Source: Candidatus Kerfeldbacteria bacterium
Lineage (GTDB): Bacteria; Patescibacteriota; Patescibacteriia; UBA9570
NCBI GenBank assembly: GCA_016182495.1
Contig: JACPGK010000033.1
Coordinates: 1 to 46,735 of the forward strand
Length of the DNA stretch: 46,735 nucleotides
Reading direction: 5' to 3'
Under the pieces are notes generated by a model, which worked only from the letters and a program-made list of their open reading frames with translations, ran no database searches and had not been told where the DNA came from. Each line of letters starts with the position of its first letter. Position 1 is the stretch's first letter. Below are positions 23,860 through 32,139 of the stretch, in pieces. The position numbers were made by a program, and so were the translations under genes.

Positions 23860-24275
23860 TGAACTATCTGCAAGTATTATTAGTATTTGCGATTATTGCC
23901 ATTTTAGCGGCTGTCGCTTCGCCATTTTATCTTCAATTTCAATCGCGGCAACAGTTACAAGCTGCTGCTCAAACCCTGTTATCAGATGTACGGGTCACTC
24001 AAGCCAAAGCCATGGAACGGTATCAAAACACTAGTTGGGGAATACGCTTAGAGGATAGCAATAAACAGTACGTGGTATTTTCCGATGCAAACAATTTTAC
24101 CATACCGTATGCCAATAGCATTACCATTAGTTCTCCTGACCAAGATGTTCAATTTAGTGCTGTTACTGGTGAGCCAAGTAATGGCAGTACTACAATTACA
24201 ATCAGTTCTAGTTGGTTACCGGATGAACCATATACTATTACCATCAATGAAGCTGGCAATACCGAACTTAACTAA
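23859..24275 (+). CDS. Pilin-like protein lacking a normal prepilin cleavage site
   Basis: The 138-residue protein has the hydrophobic N-terminal helix of a pseudopilin (LLVFAIIAILAAVASPFYLQF) followed by GspH-like features (AAAQTLLSDVRVTQAKAMERYQ). The usual G|FTLxE motif is absent: the start reads MNYLQVLLVF, with no Gly at -1 and Val where Glu5 should be. An in-frame stop at 23850-23852 rules out a longer N-terminus. It may be a tip or priming pilin that is inserted unprocessed. The start overlaps the pilC stop (TAATG). Confidence 0.75.
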   Translation: MNYLQVLLVFAIIAILAAVASPFYLQFQSRQQLQAAAQTLLSDVRVTQAKAMERYQNTSWGIRLEDSNKQYVVFSDANNFTIPYANSITISSPDQDVQFSAVTGEPSNGSTTITISSSWLPDEPYTITINEAGNTELN

Positions 24276-27200
24276 ACAGCCAGCTGGCATACTGCTGGTT
24301 GAATTGATTATTACCATGGCTGTGTTTGCAGTGTTGGCCACGGGAGCAATTTATTTTTTAACAGCCACGTTATATAGTAGTCAATCCAGTGCCCAACGAG
24401 CGGTAGCGTCGCACTATCTACAAGAAGGGCTCGAAGCCGTTCAACAAATTGATCAGATAGCTTGGAATTATTTAGCCGACCTTCCTAATGTTGAATATGG
24501 CTTGGCACAACGTGAAGGCGTATGGGAACTGGTCACTACACCTGATCACCCGGAAGATAATTCACGCTACACCCGAACTATTATATTTACTGATGTTTAT
24601 CGTGATACCGCTGGCGACATTGTACCGAGCACTGATGATGAAGCGACCTTTGATCCTCATACGCGCGGCGTCACCGTAACCATTGCTTGGGAAAATAGCG
24701 TGCTTGATACCAGTACTATCAGCGCTGATACCTACGTGACTGATTGGATTGCGACCAGCACAACCACTACTACAGCTAGTGCCTGGGCCAATGGTACACT
24801 CACCAACTTACGGATTAGTGCCATTGCTGATGGTGAGTTGCAAATTATTCAATCTCCATTAGAAATTGATAACATCACCATTAACGATACTTGGCAAACG
24901 TTTCCATTTGATAATACCTTTGATCACCCAGTGGTGCTTACCGCCATAGCATCAGCCAATAATCCTAATTCCCCAGTGACTGTCCGAGTGCGTAATATCA
25001 CTGCTACTGGTTTTGATATAAAATTAGATTTTCCGACTGATAACACCACACCGAGTACAACCAATTCAGAAATAGTCACTTATTTGGCTATTGAACCAGG
25101 CATCTGGGAACTGGGTGATGGTGCCACTAAACTGGAAGCCGGTGTGGTTGAAGATGTGTCGGCTTTAAATTGCCAAACTTGTGGTAGTTGGAATCGTGGT
25201 ACTGATATTACCTACCAGCATATCTATTCGACCAATCCAATAGTGTTTCATCAAATTGTGACCGATAATGATTCTGATTGGATTACCTCATTTGTATCTG
25301 ATGATACTTCGGCTACAGCCCCACCTGGCATCGATGGTTTCCAAGTAGCCTTGAACGGGGCAGAAGTAGTTACTGTAGATGATAGCCACGGGGCTGAAGA
25401 TATTGCTTATTTGGTGATTGAGCGTGAAAGAACCGATAGTTTTGAACATATTAAATTTGAAACCGATGCTACTGGTGATACTGTGCGTGGTTTTGATAAT
25501 ACTCCATATCGTCGAGAAAATTTTGATCAAACCTATTTTGGCGCTCCCCTGGTGTTAGCCACTCAAATGAGCATGGATGCTACGGATGGCAGCTGGGGCA
25601 AGGTTACCGGTATCACCGCCAGTCGGCTAGATTTGTATGTTGATGAAGATCAAACCAATGATGCTGAACGATCTACTACCACTGAAGATATGGGCTACAT
25701 GGCGTTTGCTCAACCAGGCACATACTATCTCAATGACGCTGATGTGGTGTACGATGCCCCACCGTTTGAAGTAGGCGTGGTTACTGGTACTACCACTGCC
25801 AACCTTGAGGTCGGTATCACCACTGCCTCTACCAGTTGGTCAACGGTTAACTTGACCAATACCTATACTACCCCAGTGGTCGTTGCCACCATTCAGGATG
25901 GCAACAATCCTGCTACCCCAGTGACTGTGCGGGTGCGTAATGCCACGGTCAATAGTTTTGAAGTACGGTTAGATATTCCACCAGATAATTTTAACCCAAC
26001 CAGTAGTAATGCCGAAACCGTCAATTATCTTGTGGTCGAAGCTGGGGTATGGCGCTTAGGCAATAGCGGTATTAAGCTCGAAGCTGGTGTGCAAGATAAT
26101 GTTAGTCGGGTGAACTGCTTTTCTTGCGGCGGTTGGAATAACGGCGTTGATGTGAGTTATACCAATGGGTATAGTGCTGCTCCAGTGGTGCTGCATCAAG
26201 TGATGAGCGAGCATGATAGTAGTTGGATTACCTCATTTGTATCTGATGATACTTCGGCTACAGCCCCACCTGGCACCGATGGTTTCCAAGTAGCCTTGAA
26301 CGGGGCAGAAGTAACGGCTAGCCATGAGGCAGAAGATATTGGCTATGTGGTGATTGAAGCCGAAAAAACGGCTACGGCCAATAGCGTGGCTTTTGAAACT
26401 GATACTACTGGCGACATTGTGCGCGGGTTCGACGATACGCACTACACCGATACATTCGATCATACCTACATAACTGCCCCAATCGTACTGGCCGCTCAAA
26501 CCACCAGTGATGCTACCGAAGGCAGTTGGGCAATGCTCGATAGTGTAACACCAACCCAAGTCACTTTGTATGCAGATGAAGATCAAACTCGTGATCGAGA
26601 ACGATCACATACGTCGGAAGATTTTAGTTACCTTGCTTTTGGCCAAGCTGGATCATTCACTCTCACTGACAATAATTTTTTGCGTAACCCTGTTACCGTT
26701 AATTTGGCACAATCCTATACTAATCCGGTGGTAATCACTTCACCCTGGTTAACCAGTGATACTAATTCACCGGTGTCTACCCGAGTGTATGATGTCACTT
26801 CTACCGCTTTTACTGTGCAATTTGATTTTCCAACTGATAATTTTTCACCTCGTAACACGACCTTTTCTGACCAAGTATATTATTTAGTGATGGAGGAAGG
26901 AGATTGGCAAATTGGTGATATGAAAATCGAAGCCCATCGCGATACCAGTAGTACAGTGGCGTCATCTATTTCCTGGACGGGTGATACTAAAAATTTTAAT
27001 CACCACTATAGTAACGCTCCAATTGTACTACATCAGGTAATGAGTCGTAATGATCCAACCTGGATTAGTTCATGGGTGAGTCAGCCGAGCAGTCGCACTA
27101 ATCCACCAACGCGCACTAGCCTACAAATTGCCATGAATGCAGCCCAAGTGGTGCCGAGCCGAACGCATGGCCCAGAAACCATTGGTTGGATTGCCTTTGA

Positions 27201-27849
27201 AAATATTGGTACTGGAGTAGTTGATACCACCGAATTTCGTACTATGTGGAATACTGAATTTGCTGGCGGGCATAGTAATGGTTGCTATAATTATAGCCAT
27301 GGTGGTAATTACGCTAACGCGCGAGCCGTAGTGAGCCAAATGAGCATGGATAATAGTGATGGCAGTTGGGCGGCGCTTTGTAATATTACCACTACCGATA
27401 TTAGTATGCATTTTGAAGAAGATCAGTATAGTGATAGCGAGCGGTCACATCAAAATGAGGCCGTTGGGGCAGTGATATTTGCCGATGACATTGTGTTTCC
27501 TGGAGCGGTTGATACCTCTCACCATACCATTGGCACATACCAATCAGAGATTTTTGGTAGCAATACCGAGCGCAATTATAATATTATTGAATGGTTCAAT
27601 CAGATCGATTGTAGCAACTGTACGGTGAGTGTTCAACTACGCACCGCTGATACAGTTGATAATTTGGCCTTGGCCGGTTTTGTTGGCCCGGATGGTACCA
27701 CTGCTACTATCTATAGCAATGCCAGCGGAGATTTATTATCACTCAATAGCCTTAATCAGCGATACCTTCAATATGTTATGACCATCACCGGCACTACAGC
27801 CGAATCACCAAAAGTTGAAGCCACTACCATTACGTTGTATGAACGCTAA
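24247..27849 (+). CDS. Giant pilin fused to repeated H-type-lectin-like modules (pilus adhesin candidate)
   Basis: I choose ATG 24247 over the track's 24085 because it gives a proper prepilin leader, MKLAIPNLTKQPAG|ILLVELIITMAVFAVL, with Gly at -1 and Glu5. The product is 1200 residues. The first ~170 form the pilin helix and a small globular domain. Three tandem modules of about 290-300 residues follow (about 24850-25740, 25795-26675 and 26690-27490). Each contains three subunits of the H-type lectin kind (FDHPVVLTAIAS...VTVRVRNITATGFDIKLD...IVTYLAIE). A C-terminal domain ends in TVSVQLRTAD and KVEATTITLYE. Normal minor pilins are 150-250 residues. Such a protein should sit at the pilus tip and bind glycans or surfaces. 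Confidence 0.8.
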   Translation: MKLAIPNLTKQPAGILLVELIITMAVFAVLATGAIYFLTATLYSSQSSAQRAVASHYLQEGLEAVQQIDQIAWNYLADLPNVEYGLAQREGVWELVTTPDHPEDNSRYTRTIIFTDVYRDTAGDIVPSTDDEATFDPHTRGVTVTIAWENSVLDTSTISADTYVTDWIATSTTTTTASAWANGTLTNLRISAIADGELQIIQSPLEIDNITINDTWQTFPFDNTFDHPVVLTAIASANNPNSPVTVRVRNITATGFDIKLDFPTDNTTPSTTNSEIVTYLAIEPGIWELGDGATKLEAGVVEDVSALNCQTCGSWNRGTDITYQHIYSTNPIVFHQIVTDNDSDWITSFVSDDTSATAPPGIDGFQVALNGAEVVTVDDSHGAEDIAYLVIERERTDSFEHIKFETDATGDTVRGFDNTPYRRENFDQTYFGAPLVLATQMSMDATDGSWGKVTGITASRLDLYVDEDQTNDAERSTTTEDMGYMAFAQPGTYYLNDADVVYDAPPFEVGVVTGTTTANLEVGITTASTSWSTVNLTNTYTTPVVVATIQDGNNPATPVTVRVRNATVNSFEVRLDIPPDNFNPTSSNAETVNYLVVEAGVWRLGNSGIKLEAGVQDNVSRVNCFSCGGWNNGVDVSYTNGYSAAPVVLHQVMSEHDSSWITSFVSDDTSATAPPGTDGFQVALNGAEVTASHEAEDIGYVVIEAEKTATANSVAFETDTTGDIVRGFDDTHYTDTFDHTYITAPIVLAAQTTSDATEGSWAMLDSVTPTQVTLYADEDQTRDRERSHTSEDFSYLAFGQAGSFTLTDNNFLRNPVTVNLAQSYTNPVVITSPWLTSDTNSPVSTRVYDVTSTAFTVQFDFPTDNFSPRNTTFSDQVYYLVMEEGDWQIGDMKIEAHRDTSSTVASSISWTGDTKNFNHHYSNAPIVLHQVMSRNDPTWISSWVSQPSSRTNPPTRTSLQIAMNAAQVVPSRTHGPETIGWIAFENIGTGVVDTTEFRTMWNTEFAGGHSNGCYNYSHGGNYANARAVVSQMSMDNSDGSWAALCNITTTDISMHFEEDQYSDSERSHQNEAVGAVIFADDIVFPGAVDTSHHTIGTYQSEIFGSNTERNYNIIEWFNQIDCSNCTVSVQLRTADTVDNLALAGFVGPDGTTATIYSNASGDLLSLNSLNQRYLQYVMTITGTTAESPKVEATTITLYER
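25278..25368 (+). repeat. 91-bp direct repeat, copy 1
   Basis: This stretch of lectin module 1 matches 26223-26313 with a single T/C difference, although the surrounding module DNA has diverged strongly. The spacing is 945 bases, exactly one module (315 codons). Confidence 0.9.
26223..26313 (+). repeat. 91-bp direct repeat, copy 2
   Basis: This is the second copy of the repeat in module 2, in the same reading frame as copy 1. The near-identity suggests recent gene conversion or selection, and it would allow in-frame gain or loss of a whole module. Confidence 0.9.
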
Positions 27850-28342
27850 AACACCAACTGGTTTCTCATTATTCGAAGTAGTGGTGTACCTGGCGGTATT
27901 TGCCTTGGTGATGGTAGCAATTTTGACCATTTCGGCTCAAAGTGTCCGCAGTAAAACTAAAGCCGTAGCCATTCATAATGTCAATCATGCCGTCACTTTT
28001 GTATTGCATCGTATCAGCAGCGATGTCCGTTCGGCCAAAACCATTGATGCGAACGATTTTGAAGATGGCCTATTAACTCTTACGCTGGCTGATAACTCAA
28101 CGCGACAATACCAATTTACAGCTGGCGCTATCACCCTAGCAAACAATGGCGGGTCACCCCTAACACTAACGCCGAGTAATGTGACAATTGATCAATTTAC
28201 CGTAGTGAATCGTACTCATACTAATTTTAATACCATCCGAACCATCAGCATAACAGTGCAAGCCTCAATCGGCAGTAGTAGTAATCGACCCGAATTTGAG
28301 GCTGATGCCGCTGGTACTACCACTATCACATTACGACAATGA
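27839..28342 (+). CDS. Minor pilin (PilW/GspJ-like)
   Basis: With the ATG at 27839, instead of the track's 27815, the protein is 167 residues with a clean leader MNAKTPTG|FSLFEVVVYLAVFALVMVAIL, including Glu5. The mature part has SVRSKTKAVAIHNVNHAVTFVLHRISSDVRSAKTI, typical of GspJ/PilW pseudopilins. It overlaps the end of the lectin-pilin gene and the start of the next gene by a few bases, so the minor pilins are translationally coupled. It probably forms part of the tip complex. Confidence 0.85.
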   Translation: MNAKTPTGFSLFEVVVYLAVFALVMVAILTISAQSVRSKTKAVAIHNVNHAVTFVLHRISSDVRSAKTIDANDFEDGLLTLTLADNSTRQYQFTAGAITLANNGGSPLTLTPSNVTIDQFTVVNRTHTNFNTIRTISITVQASIGSSSNRPEFEADAAGTTTITLRQ

Positions 28343-28731
28343 AACCAGCACCCGGCTACATTGCTTTAATTAGTGTGACCATTATTTTATCGGTTGTGGT
28401 GGTGATAGGCGTTTTAGTCACCGTGTTAACCGCTAATGGATTAGTGGCTGCCTTTACCACCGATCAAGGTATGCGGGCATTCTATGTGGCTGATAGTTGC
28501 GCCTATGAGGCCATGGTACGCATCAAACGAATTGGTTTGGGTTACATTGGTACTCATACGCTAACAGTTGTGACCGAAGGTAATTACTGCACTATTATCG
28601 CCACCGCCGGACCCGGCACTACAATAAATGTCCAAGTGACTGGAGTATTTCGTGAGAATTATTATCATGCAATTGCTTTACAATTAGAAACTAATCCATT
28701 TACGCTAATCAGTTGGCAAGAGACAGAATAA
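28339..28731 (+). CDS. Minor pilin (PilX/GspK-like)
   Basis: The 130-residue protein begins MKPAPG|YIALISVTIILSVVVVIGVLV. It has a prepilin-like Gly but lacks Glu5, as is usual for the GspK/PilX tip pilin that caps the tip complex. The mature region contains GMRAFYVADSCAYEAMVRIK, the ageRAfY-like segment of PilX proteins. Its ATG overlaps the previous gene's stop (ATGA-type). Two cysteines (DSCAY and NYCTI) could form a disulfide outside the cell. Confidence 0.82.
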   Translation: MKPAPGYIALISVTIILSVVVVIGVLVTVLTANGLVAAFTTDQGMRAFYVADSCAYEAMVRIKRIGLGYIGTHTLTVVTEGNYCTIIATAGPGTTINVQVTGVFRENYYHAIALQLETNPFTLISWQETE

Positions 28732-28755
28732 TTATAATAGGCTACACTACACACC

Positions 28756-29817
28756 ATGCGTAGTATTGGAGTGAATTTGTCGGATTATTCAGTTGAAGCG
28801 GTTGAATTACACCGGGGTATATTTTCTCGTTTGCCAGCTGTTACGGCAATCAGTCGAATAACCTTAGCCGACGGCATTGTCAATAATGGTATCATTCTCG
28901 ATCAGCCCGCTTTGATTGCTCAATTACAAGTACTATGGCAACAGGCTCGGCCAACACCGTTTCAGGCTAAGGCCGTAGTGGTGTCGTTACCTGAAAGCCA
29001 AGTATTTACCAGGTTATTAAGCTTTCCGGTAGGAGTGAGCCGAGATCATATCGCTGCTACTTTACAACAACAGCTGGGACATTATTTGCCATTTACGAAC
29101 AACGATGTCGGCCATAATTTTATTCAATTGGGTCAGCGGGGCCAGCAGCAAGATATTTTGTTAGTGGCTGTGCCCCGGACTATTTTACAAAGTTATCGTA
29201 CATTGGCTCAAACCATGCAATGGAAGTTAGTAGCCATTGAATTAGAATCAATCAGTTCGGCTCGCGCGGTGTTATCAGCCGTTACTCCCGGCACCGCTCA
29301 ATTGCTATTAGATATTGGAGCTCGTACTACCATTGTCAGTTTTTTTAATCATACTGGCTTACTGTTTACTTTTAATATTCCAGTAGCCGGGCAACAACTG
29401 ACGCAACAGATTATGAAAACCGCTAAACTCACTGCGGCTTTGGCAGAACAATTGAAATGTCGTGATGGTATCACCGGTAAAAATGCAACCGTGACAACCG
29501 CCTTAACCACCGTATTGGCCAGCATTGTTAGTAAAATTCAGGAAGCCAAGCAGTATGTAGAAAACAATTACGGTCACACTGTCGAACGTATTTATTGCAT
29601 TGGTGGTACAGCCAATTTACCGGGTTTAATGGATTGGTTACAGCAACAACTCGGTCAGCCTTGTGGCGTTGCTCAACTGTTGGCAAGTTTACGAAAAAAT
29701 AGTACACTGGCACTATTGCAAGATGATGGTTTAGTGTATAGTAATGCGGTTGGTTTAGCCCTGGGGGTAGTGGCTAAAGAACAATCATTTTCAGGAGTTA
29801 ATTTAAATACTTTATAA
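28756..29817 (+). CDS. pilM: Pilus assembly protein PilM (actin-like ATPase fold)
   Basis: The 353-residue protein has the PilM pattern: SIGVNLSDYSVEAVEL (phosphate-1 region), VVSLPESQVFTRLLSFP, then LLLDIGARTTIVSFF (phosphate-2) and ERIYCIGGTANLPGLMDWL (adenosine motif). PilM is a cytoplasmic ring component that links PilB to membrane partners PilN and PilO. Neither partner is in the window, which is unusual given that pilM often leads a pilMNO operon. A TACACT box 7 bases before the ATG suggests its own leaderless transcript. Confidence 0.92.
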   Translation: MRSIGVNLSDYSVEAVELHRGIFSRLPAVTAISRITLADGIVNNGIILDQPALIAQLQVLWQQARPTPFQAKAVVVSLPESQVFTRLLSFPVGVSRDHIAATLQQQLGHYLPFTNNDVGHNFIQLGQRGQQQDILLVAVPRTILQSYRTLAQTMQWKLVAIELESISSARAVLSAVTPGTAQLLLDIGARTTIVSFFNHTGLLFTFNIPVAGQQLTQQIMKTAKLTAALAEQLKCRDGITGKNATVTTALTTVLASIVSKIQEAKQYVENNYGHTVERIYCIGGTANLPGLMDWLQQQLGQPCGVAQLLASLRKNSTLALLQDDGLVYSNAVGLALGVVAKEQSFSGVNLNTL

Positions 29818-29821
29818 TATT

Positions 29822-30322
29822 ATGTCACAACTCAACGATCATCGGCGTACAATGTCAGCTGGATTCACCTTAGTTGAATTATTAATTGTGATTGCGGTGA
29901 TTTCAATTTTAGCCGCGGTCGCCTTTGTAGCGATTGATCCTGCCACCCGTATTAACGAAGCGCAAGATTCTGAACGATGGAGCGCCGCCAATGCTTTGAT
30001 GGATGCATTTTTACAATCAACCGTTGATAACGATGGCACCTATCCAGCCGGAATAGCCGCTAATGGTACTGTGCATATGATTTCTAGTACTACCGATGCC
30101 AGTTGTACCCCAACTTGTCCATCAGCCACGGTGACTAGCTGTACTGATTTTGATGATTTGGTTGGCCAAGGTTATATTGCCAGTTTACCGCAAGATCCCG
30201 ATGGCGTTGGTACCTTTGATGGCGGTAATGGCTACACCTTGAGCGTTGCTTCAACTGGTATCGTCACCGTCACTGCCTGTGGTGCTGAAGAAGCGGAAGA
30301 CGGTATTACTGTAGCTCGTTAG
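29822..30322 (+). CDS. Type IV pilin (likely major pilin)
   Basis: The protein has the standard prepilin signature AG|FTLVELLIVIAVISILAAVAFVAIDPATR, followed by NEAQDSERWSAANALMDAF and a compact domain with four cysteines (DASCTPTCPS, TSCTDF and TACGAEE), which probably form disulfides. Two starts are possible: ATG 29822, giving a 14-residue leader, or ATG 29852, giving MSAG|FTLVE. A TATAAT box at 29813-29818 is too close to serve a transcript including ATG 29822, which favours 29852 if that box is used. The family and small size suit the main pilus subunit. Confidence 0.9.
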   Translation: MSQLNDHRRTMSAGFTLVELLIVIAVISILAAVAFVAIDPATRINEAQDSERWSAANALMDAFLQSTVDNDGTYPAGIAANGTVHMISSTTDASCTPTCPSATVTSCTDFDDLVGQGYIASLPQDPDGVGTFDGGNGYTLSVASTGIVTVTACGAEEAEDGITVAR

Positions 30323-30337
30323 TACACAAACTGTTAG

Positions 30338-30421
30338 TGCCGATGGACGGAATCGAACCGTCATGAGGTTGCCCTCACAGGTTTTTGAGACCTGCGTGTC
30401 TACCAGTTCCACCACATCGGC
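30338..30421 (-). tRNA. tRNA-Leu (anticodon CAA)
   Basis: The minus strand folds as a class II tRNA: acceptor GCCGATG/CATCGGC, D arm with GTGGAACTGGTAGACAC, anticodon stem CAGGT/ACCTG around loop CTCAAAA (anticodon CAA), long variable arm TGAGG-GCAA-CCTCA, and T arm GACGG-TTCGATT-CCGTC. The discriminator base is A at 30338. No CCA is encoded, so it must be added enzymatically. It reads UUG codons. The ORF track's 30251-30508 minus entry is a shadow of this gene. Confidence 0.97.
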
Positions 30422-30442
30422 GTAAACCGGATAGTACTGATT

Positions 30443-30470
30443 TTCCAAGAACGTGTCAATACGGTATACT
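30443..30470 (+). promoter_or_regulatory. Promoter of parA
   Basis: TTCCAA (30443-30448), a 16-base spacer and TATACT (30465-30470) end 8 bases before the ATG at 30479, a leaderless spacing. Confidence 0.6.
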
Positions 30471-30478
30471 GAACAATT

Positions 30479-31243
30479 ATGGCACGAATTATTGCCTTTG
30501 CCAATCAAAAAGGCGGCGTTGGAAAAACTACTTCGGCTATTAATGTGGCCAGTTTTTTAGCATTGGGCGGCAAACACGTGTTGGTGGTAGATATTGATCC
30601 CCAAGCCAATGCCACTCAAGGATTTGGGATTAATCCGCGACAACTTGAGCGTGGTATTTATAACGTGTTGGTTGGTCAAGATAATATTCGTAACACCTTG
30701 TTTCAAACTGAACTTGAACAACTCCATATTGCCCCAGCAACCATTGCGTTAGCTGGTGCTACTATCGAGCTCGTCAATGTGGCTGAACGTGAATATAAAC
30801 TGGATCAGGCTTTACAATCGATTCAAATGTACTATGACTATATTATTGTGGATTGCCCGCCATCGTTAGATTTACTCACTCTTAATGGCCTGGTAGCCGC
30901 CCGGTGGATTATGATCCCAGTGCAATGTGAATACTATGCCTTAGAGGGGCTGGGTCAATTATTGGCTACGATTGAATTAGTGCAACAGAATTTACAATCA
31001 CAGTTGCAAATTGGTGGTGCCATTGTTACGATGTTTGATCGTCGTAATGCCTTATCGCGCCAGGTGATACAAGAAGTACAACAGCATTTCCCCTTTCATG
31101 TATTTGAAGCTGTTATCCCAAGAAATGTTACCCTAGCCGAAGCTCCATCGTATGGTAAACCGATTGCTTTGTACGAACCGCGCTCAACTGGTGGCAAAGC
31201 CTACCGCCGGTTAGCTGATGAAATTATCCAGCGTGTGATATAA
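30479..31243 (+). CDS. parA: Chromosome-partitioning ATPase ParA/Soj
   Basis: The 254-residue protein has the deviant Walker A KGGVGKTTSAINVA, the switch segment VDIDPQANATQGFG, Walker B YIIVDCPPSLDLLTL and the conserved tail VTLAEAPSYGKPIALYEP. ParA binds DNA non-specifically in its ATP form and moves ParB-parS complexes, thereby segregating origins. It lacks the extra N-terminal helix-turn-helix of plasmid type I ParA, so it is the chromosomal type. parB follows 7 bases later. Confidence 0.96.
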   Translation: MARIIAFANQKGGVGKTTSAINVASFLALGGKHVLVVDIDPQANATQGFGINPRQLERGIYNVLVGQDNIRNTLFQTELEQLHIAPATIALAGATIELVNVAEREYKLDQALQSIQMYYDYIIVDCPPSLDLLTLNGLVAARWIMIPVQCEYYALEGLGQLLATIELVQQNLQSQLQIGGAIVTMFDRRNALSRQVIQEVQQHFPFHVFEAVIPRNVTLAEAPSYGKPIALYEPRSTGGKAYRRLADEIIQRVI

Positions 31244-31250
31244 TATAGTC

Positions 31251-32132
31251 ATGGCTTTAGGACGAGGACTCGATTCATTAATCCCACCGCGCAATTCTGC
31301 ATCGAATATTGCTAATCAGGCAGCGGCTTCTTCGTTAACAGCAGCTCAACACGAGACTTGGCAGGTTCCAGTCACAGCCATTAGCGTTAATCCACATCAA
31401 CCGCGTCGACATTTTTCTCACCAAGCGTTAGAAGAATTGATTAATTCTATCCGCGAACATGGCATACTGCAGCCATTATTAGTGAGTGGTATTGATACTA
31501 ATCACTATCAATTAATTGCCGGTGAAAGGCGCTTACGAGCTGCTCGCATAGCTGGGCTAATCCAGGTACCGGTGATAGTACGTGATGTCAATGAGTTAGA
31601 GAAGCTAGAATTAGCCTTGATTGAAAATGTACAACGGTCTGATTTGAATCCGGTGGAACGAGCTGATGCCTATCACAAACTGATTAATGAATTTGGTTTA
31701 AATCATGATGAAGCTGCCAAAAAGGTGGGTATTTCTCGATCGAGTTTTACCAATACTATGCGTCTGCTCGATTTACCAGGAGATATTCAGCAAGCCTTAG
31801 CTGATGGGAAAATTACGGAAGGTCATGCCAAAGTGTTGTTGGGTTTACCAACGGTAACTGCTCAATTAGAGCAGTTGCAGCTGATTTTGAACCAGCAATT
31901 AACGGTACGCGATTTGCTGAATCAGGTACAGGGTCATACTAAACAGCCACACTTTCGCCAGCGCCGCCGGCAGCAATTACTGCAGCCGCATCTAGCGGCT
32001 ATGCAGAATGATTTAGTGGGTGCGCTTGGTACTAAAGTGGTCATTAAACCCAAAGGCGACGAAGGTACCATTACTATTACGTATTACTCGGCTGAAGAGC
32101 TAGCCGAGTTGTTGCGTAAGATAATAGGTTAA
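31251..32132 (+). CDS. parB: Chromosome-partitioning protein ParB/Spo0J
   Basis: The 293-residue protein starts with the classical MALGRGLDSLIPP, the ParA-stimulating end. The CTPase/ParB-N domain has VPVTAISVNPHQPRRHFS, ELINSIREHGILQPLLV, the GERRLRAARIAGL motif and ALIENVQRSDLNPVERA. A helix-turn-helix follows (HDEAAKKVGISRSSFTNTMRLLDLP) and then a dimerisation tail. A TATAAT box with an extended TG (31239-31244) sits 6 bases before the ATG, so parB may also be transcribed separately from parA. I did not find a canonical parS site by eye in the window. The gene converges with rel, with 7 bases between stops. Confidence 0.96.
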   Translation: MALGRGLDSLIPPRNSASNIANQAAASSLTAAQHETWQVPVTAISVNPHQPRRHFSHQALEELINSIREHGILQPLLVSGIDTNHYQLIAGERRLRAARIAGLIQVPVIVRDVNELEKLELALIENVQRSDLNPVERADAYHKLINEFGLNHDEAAKKVGISRSSFTNTMRLLDLPGDIQQALADGKITEGHAKVLLGLPTVTAQLEQLQLILNQQLTVRDLLNQVQGHTKQPHFRQRRRQQLLQPHLAAMQNDLVGALGTKVVIKPKGDEGTITITYYSAEELAELLRKIIG

Positions 32133-32139
32133 CGACTGG

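Noticed and set aside
24085-24246. Track start of the lectin-pilin at 24085
   Set aside because: It overlaps the previous pilin gene by 190 bases and adds a leader too long for prepilin peptidase. ATG 24247 gives a normal 14-residue leader.
30251-30508. 85-residue minus-strand ORF
   Set aside because: It runs across the tRNA-Leu gene and the parA promoter; its protein has no plausible domain and the tRNA fold is unambiguous.
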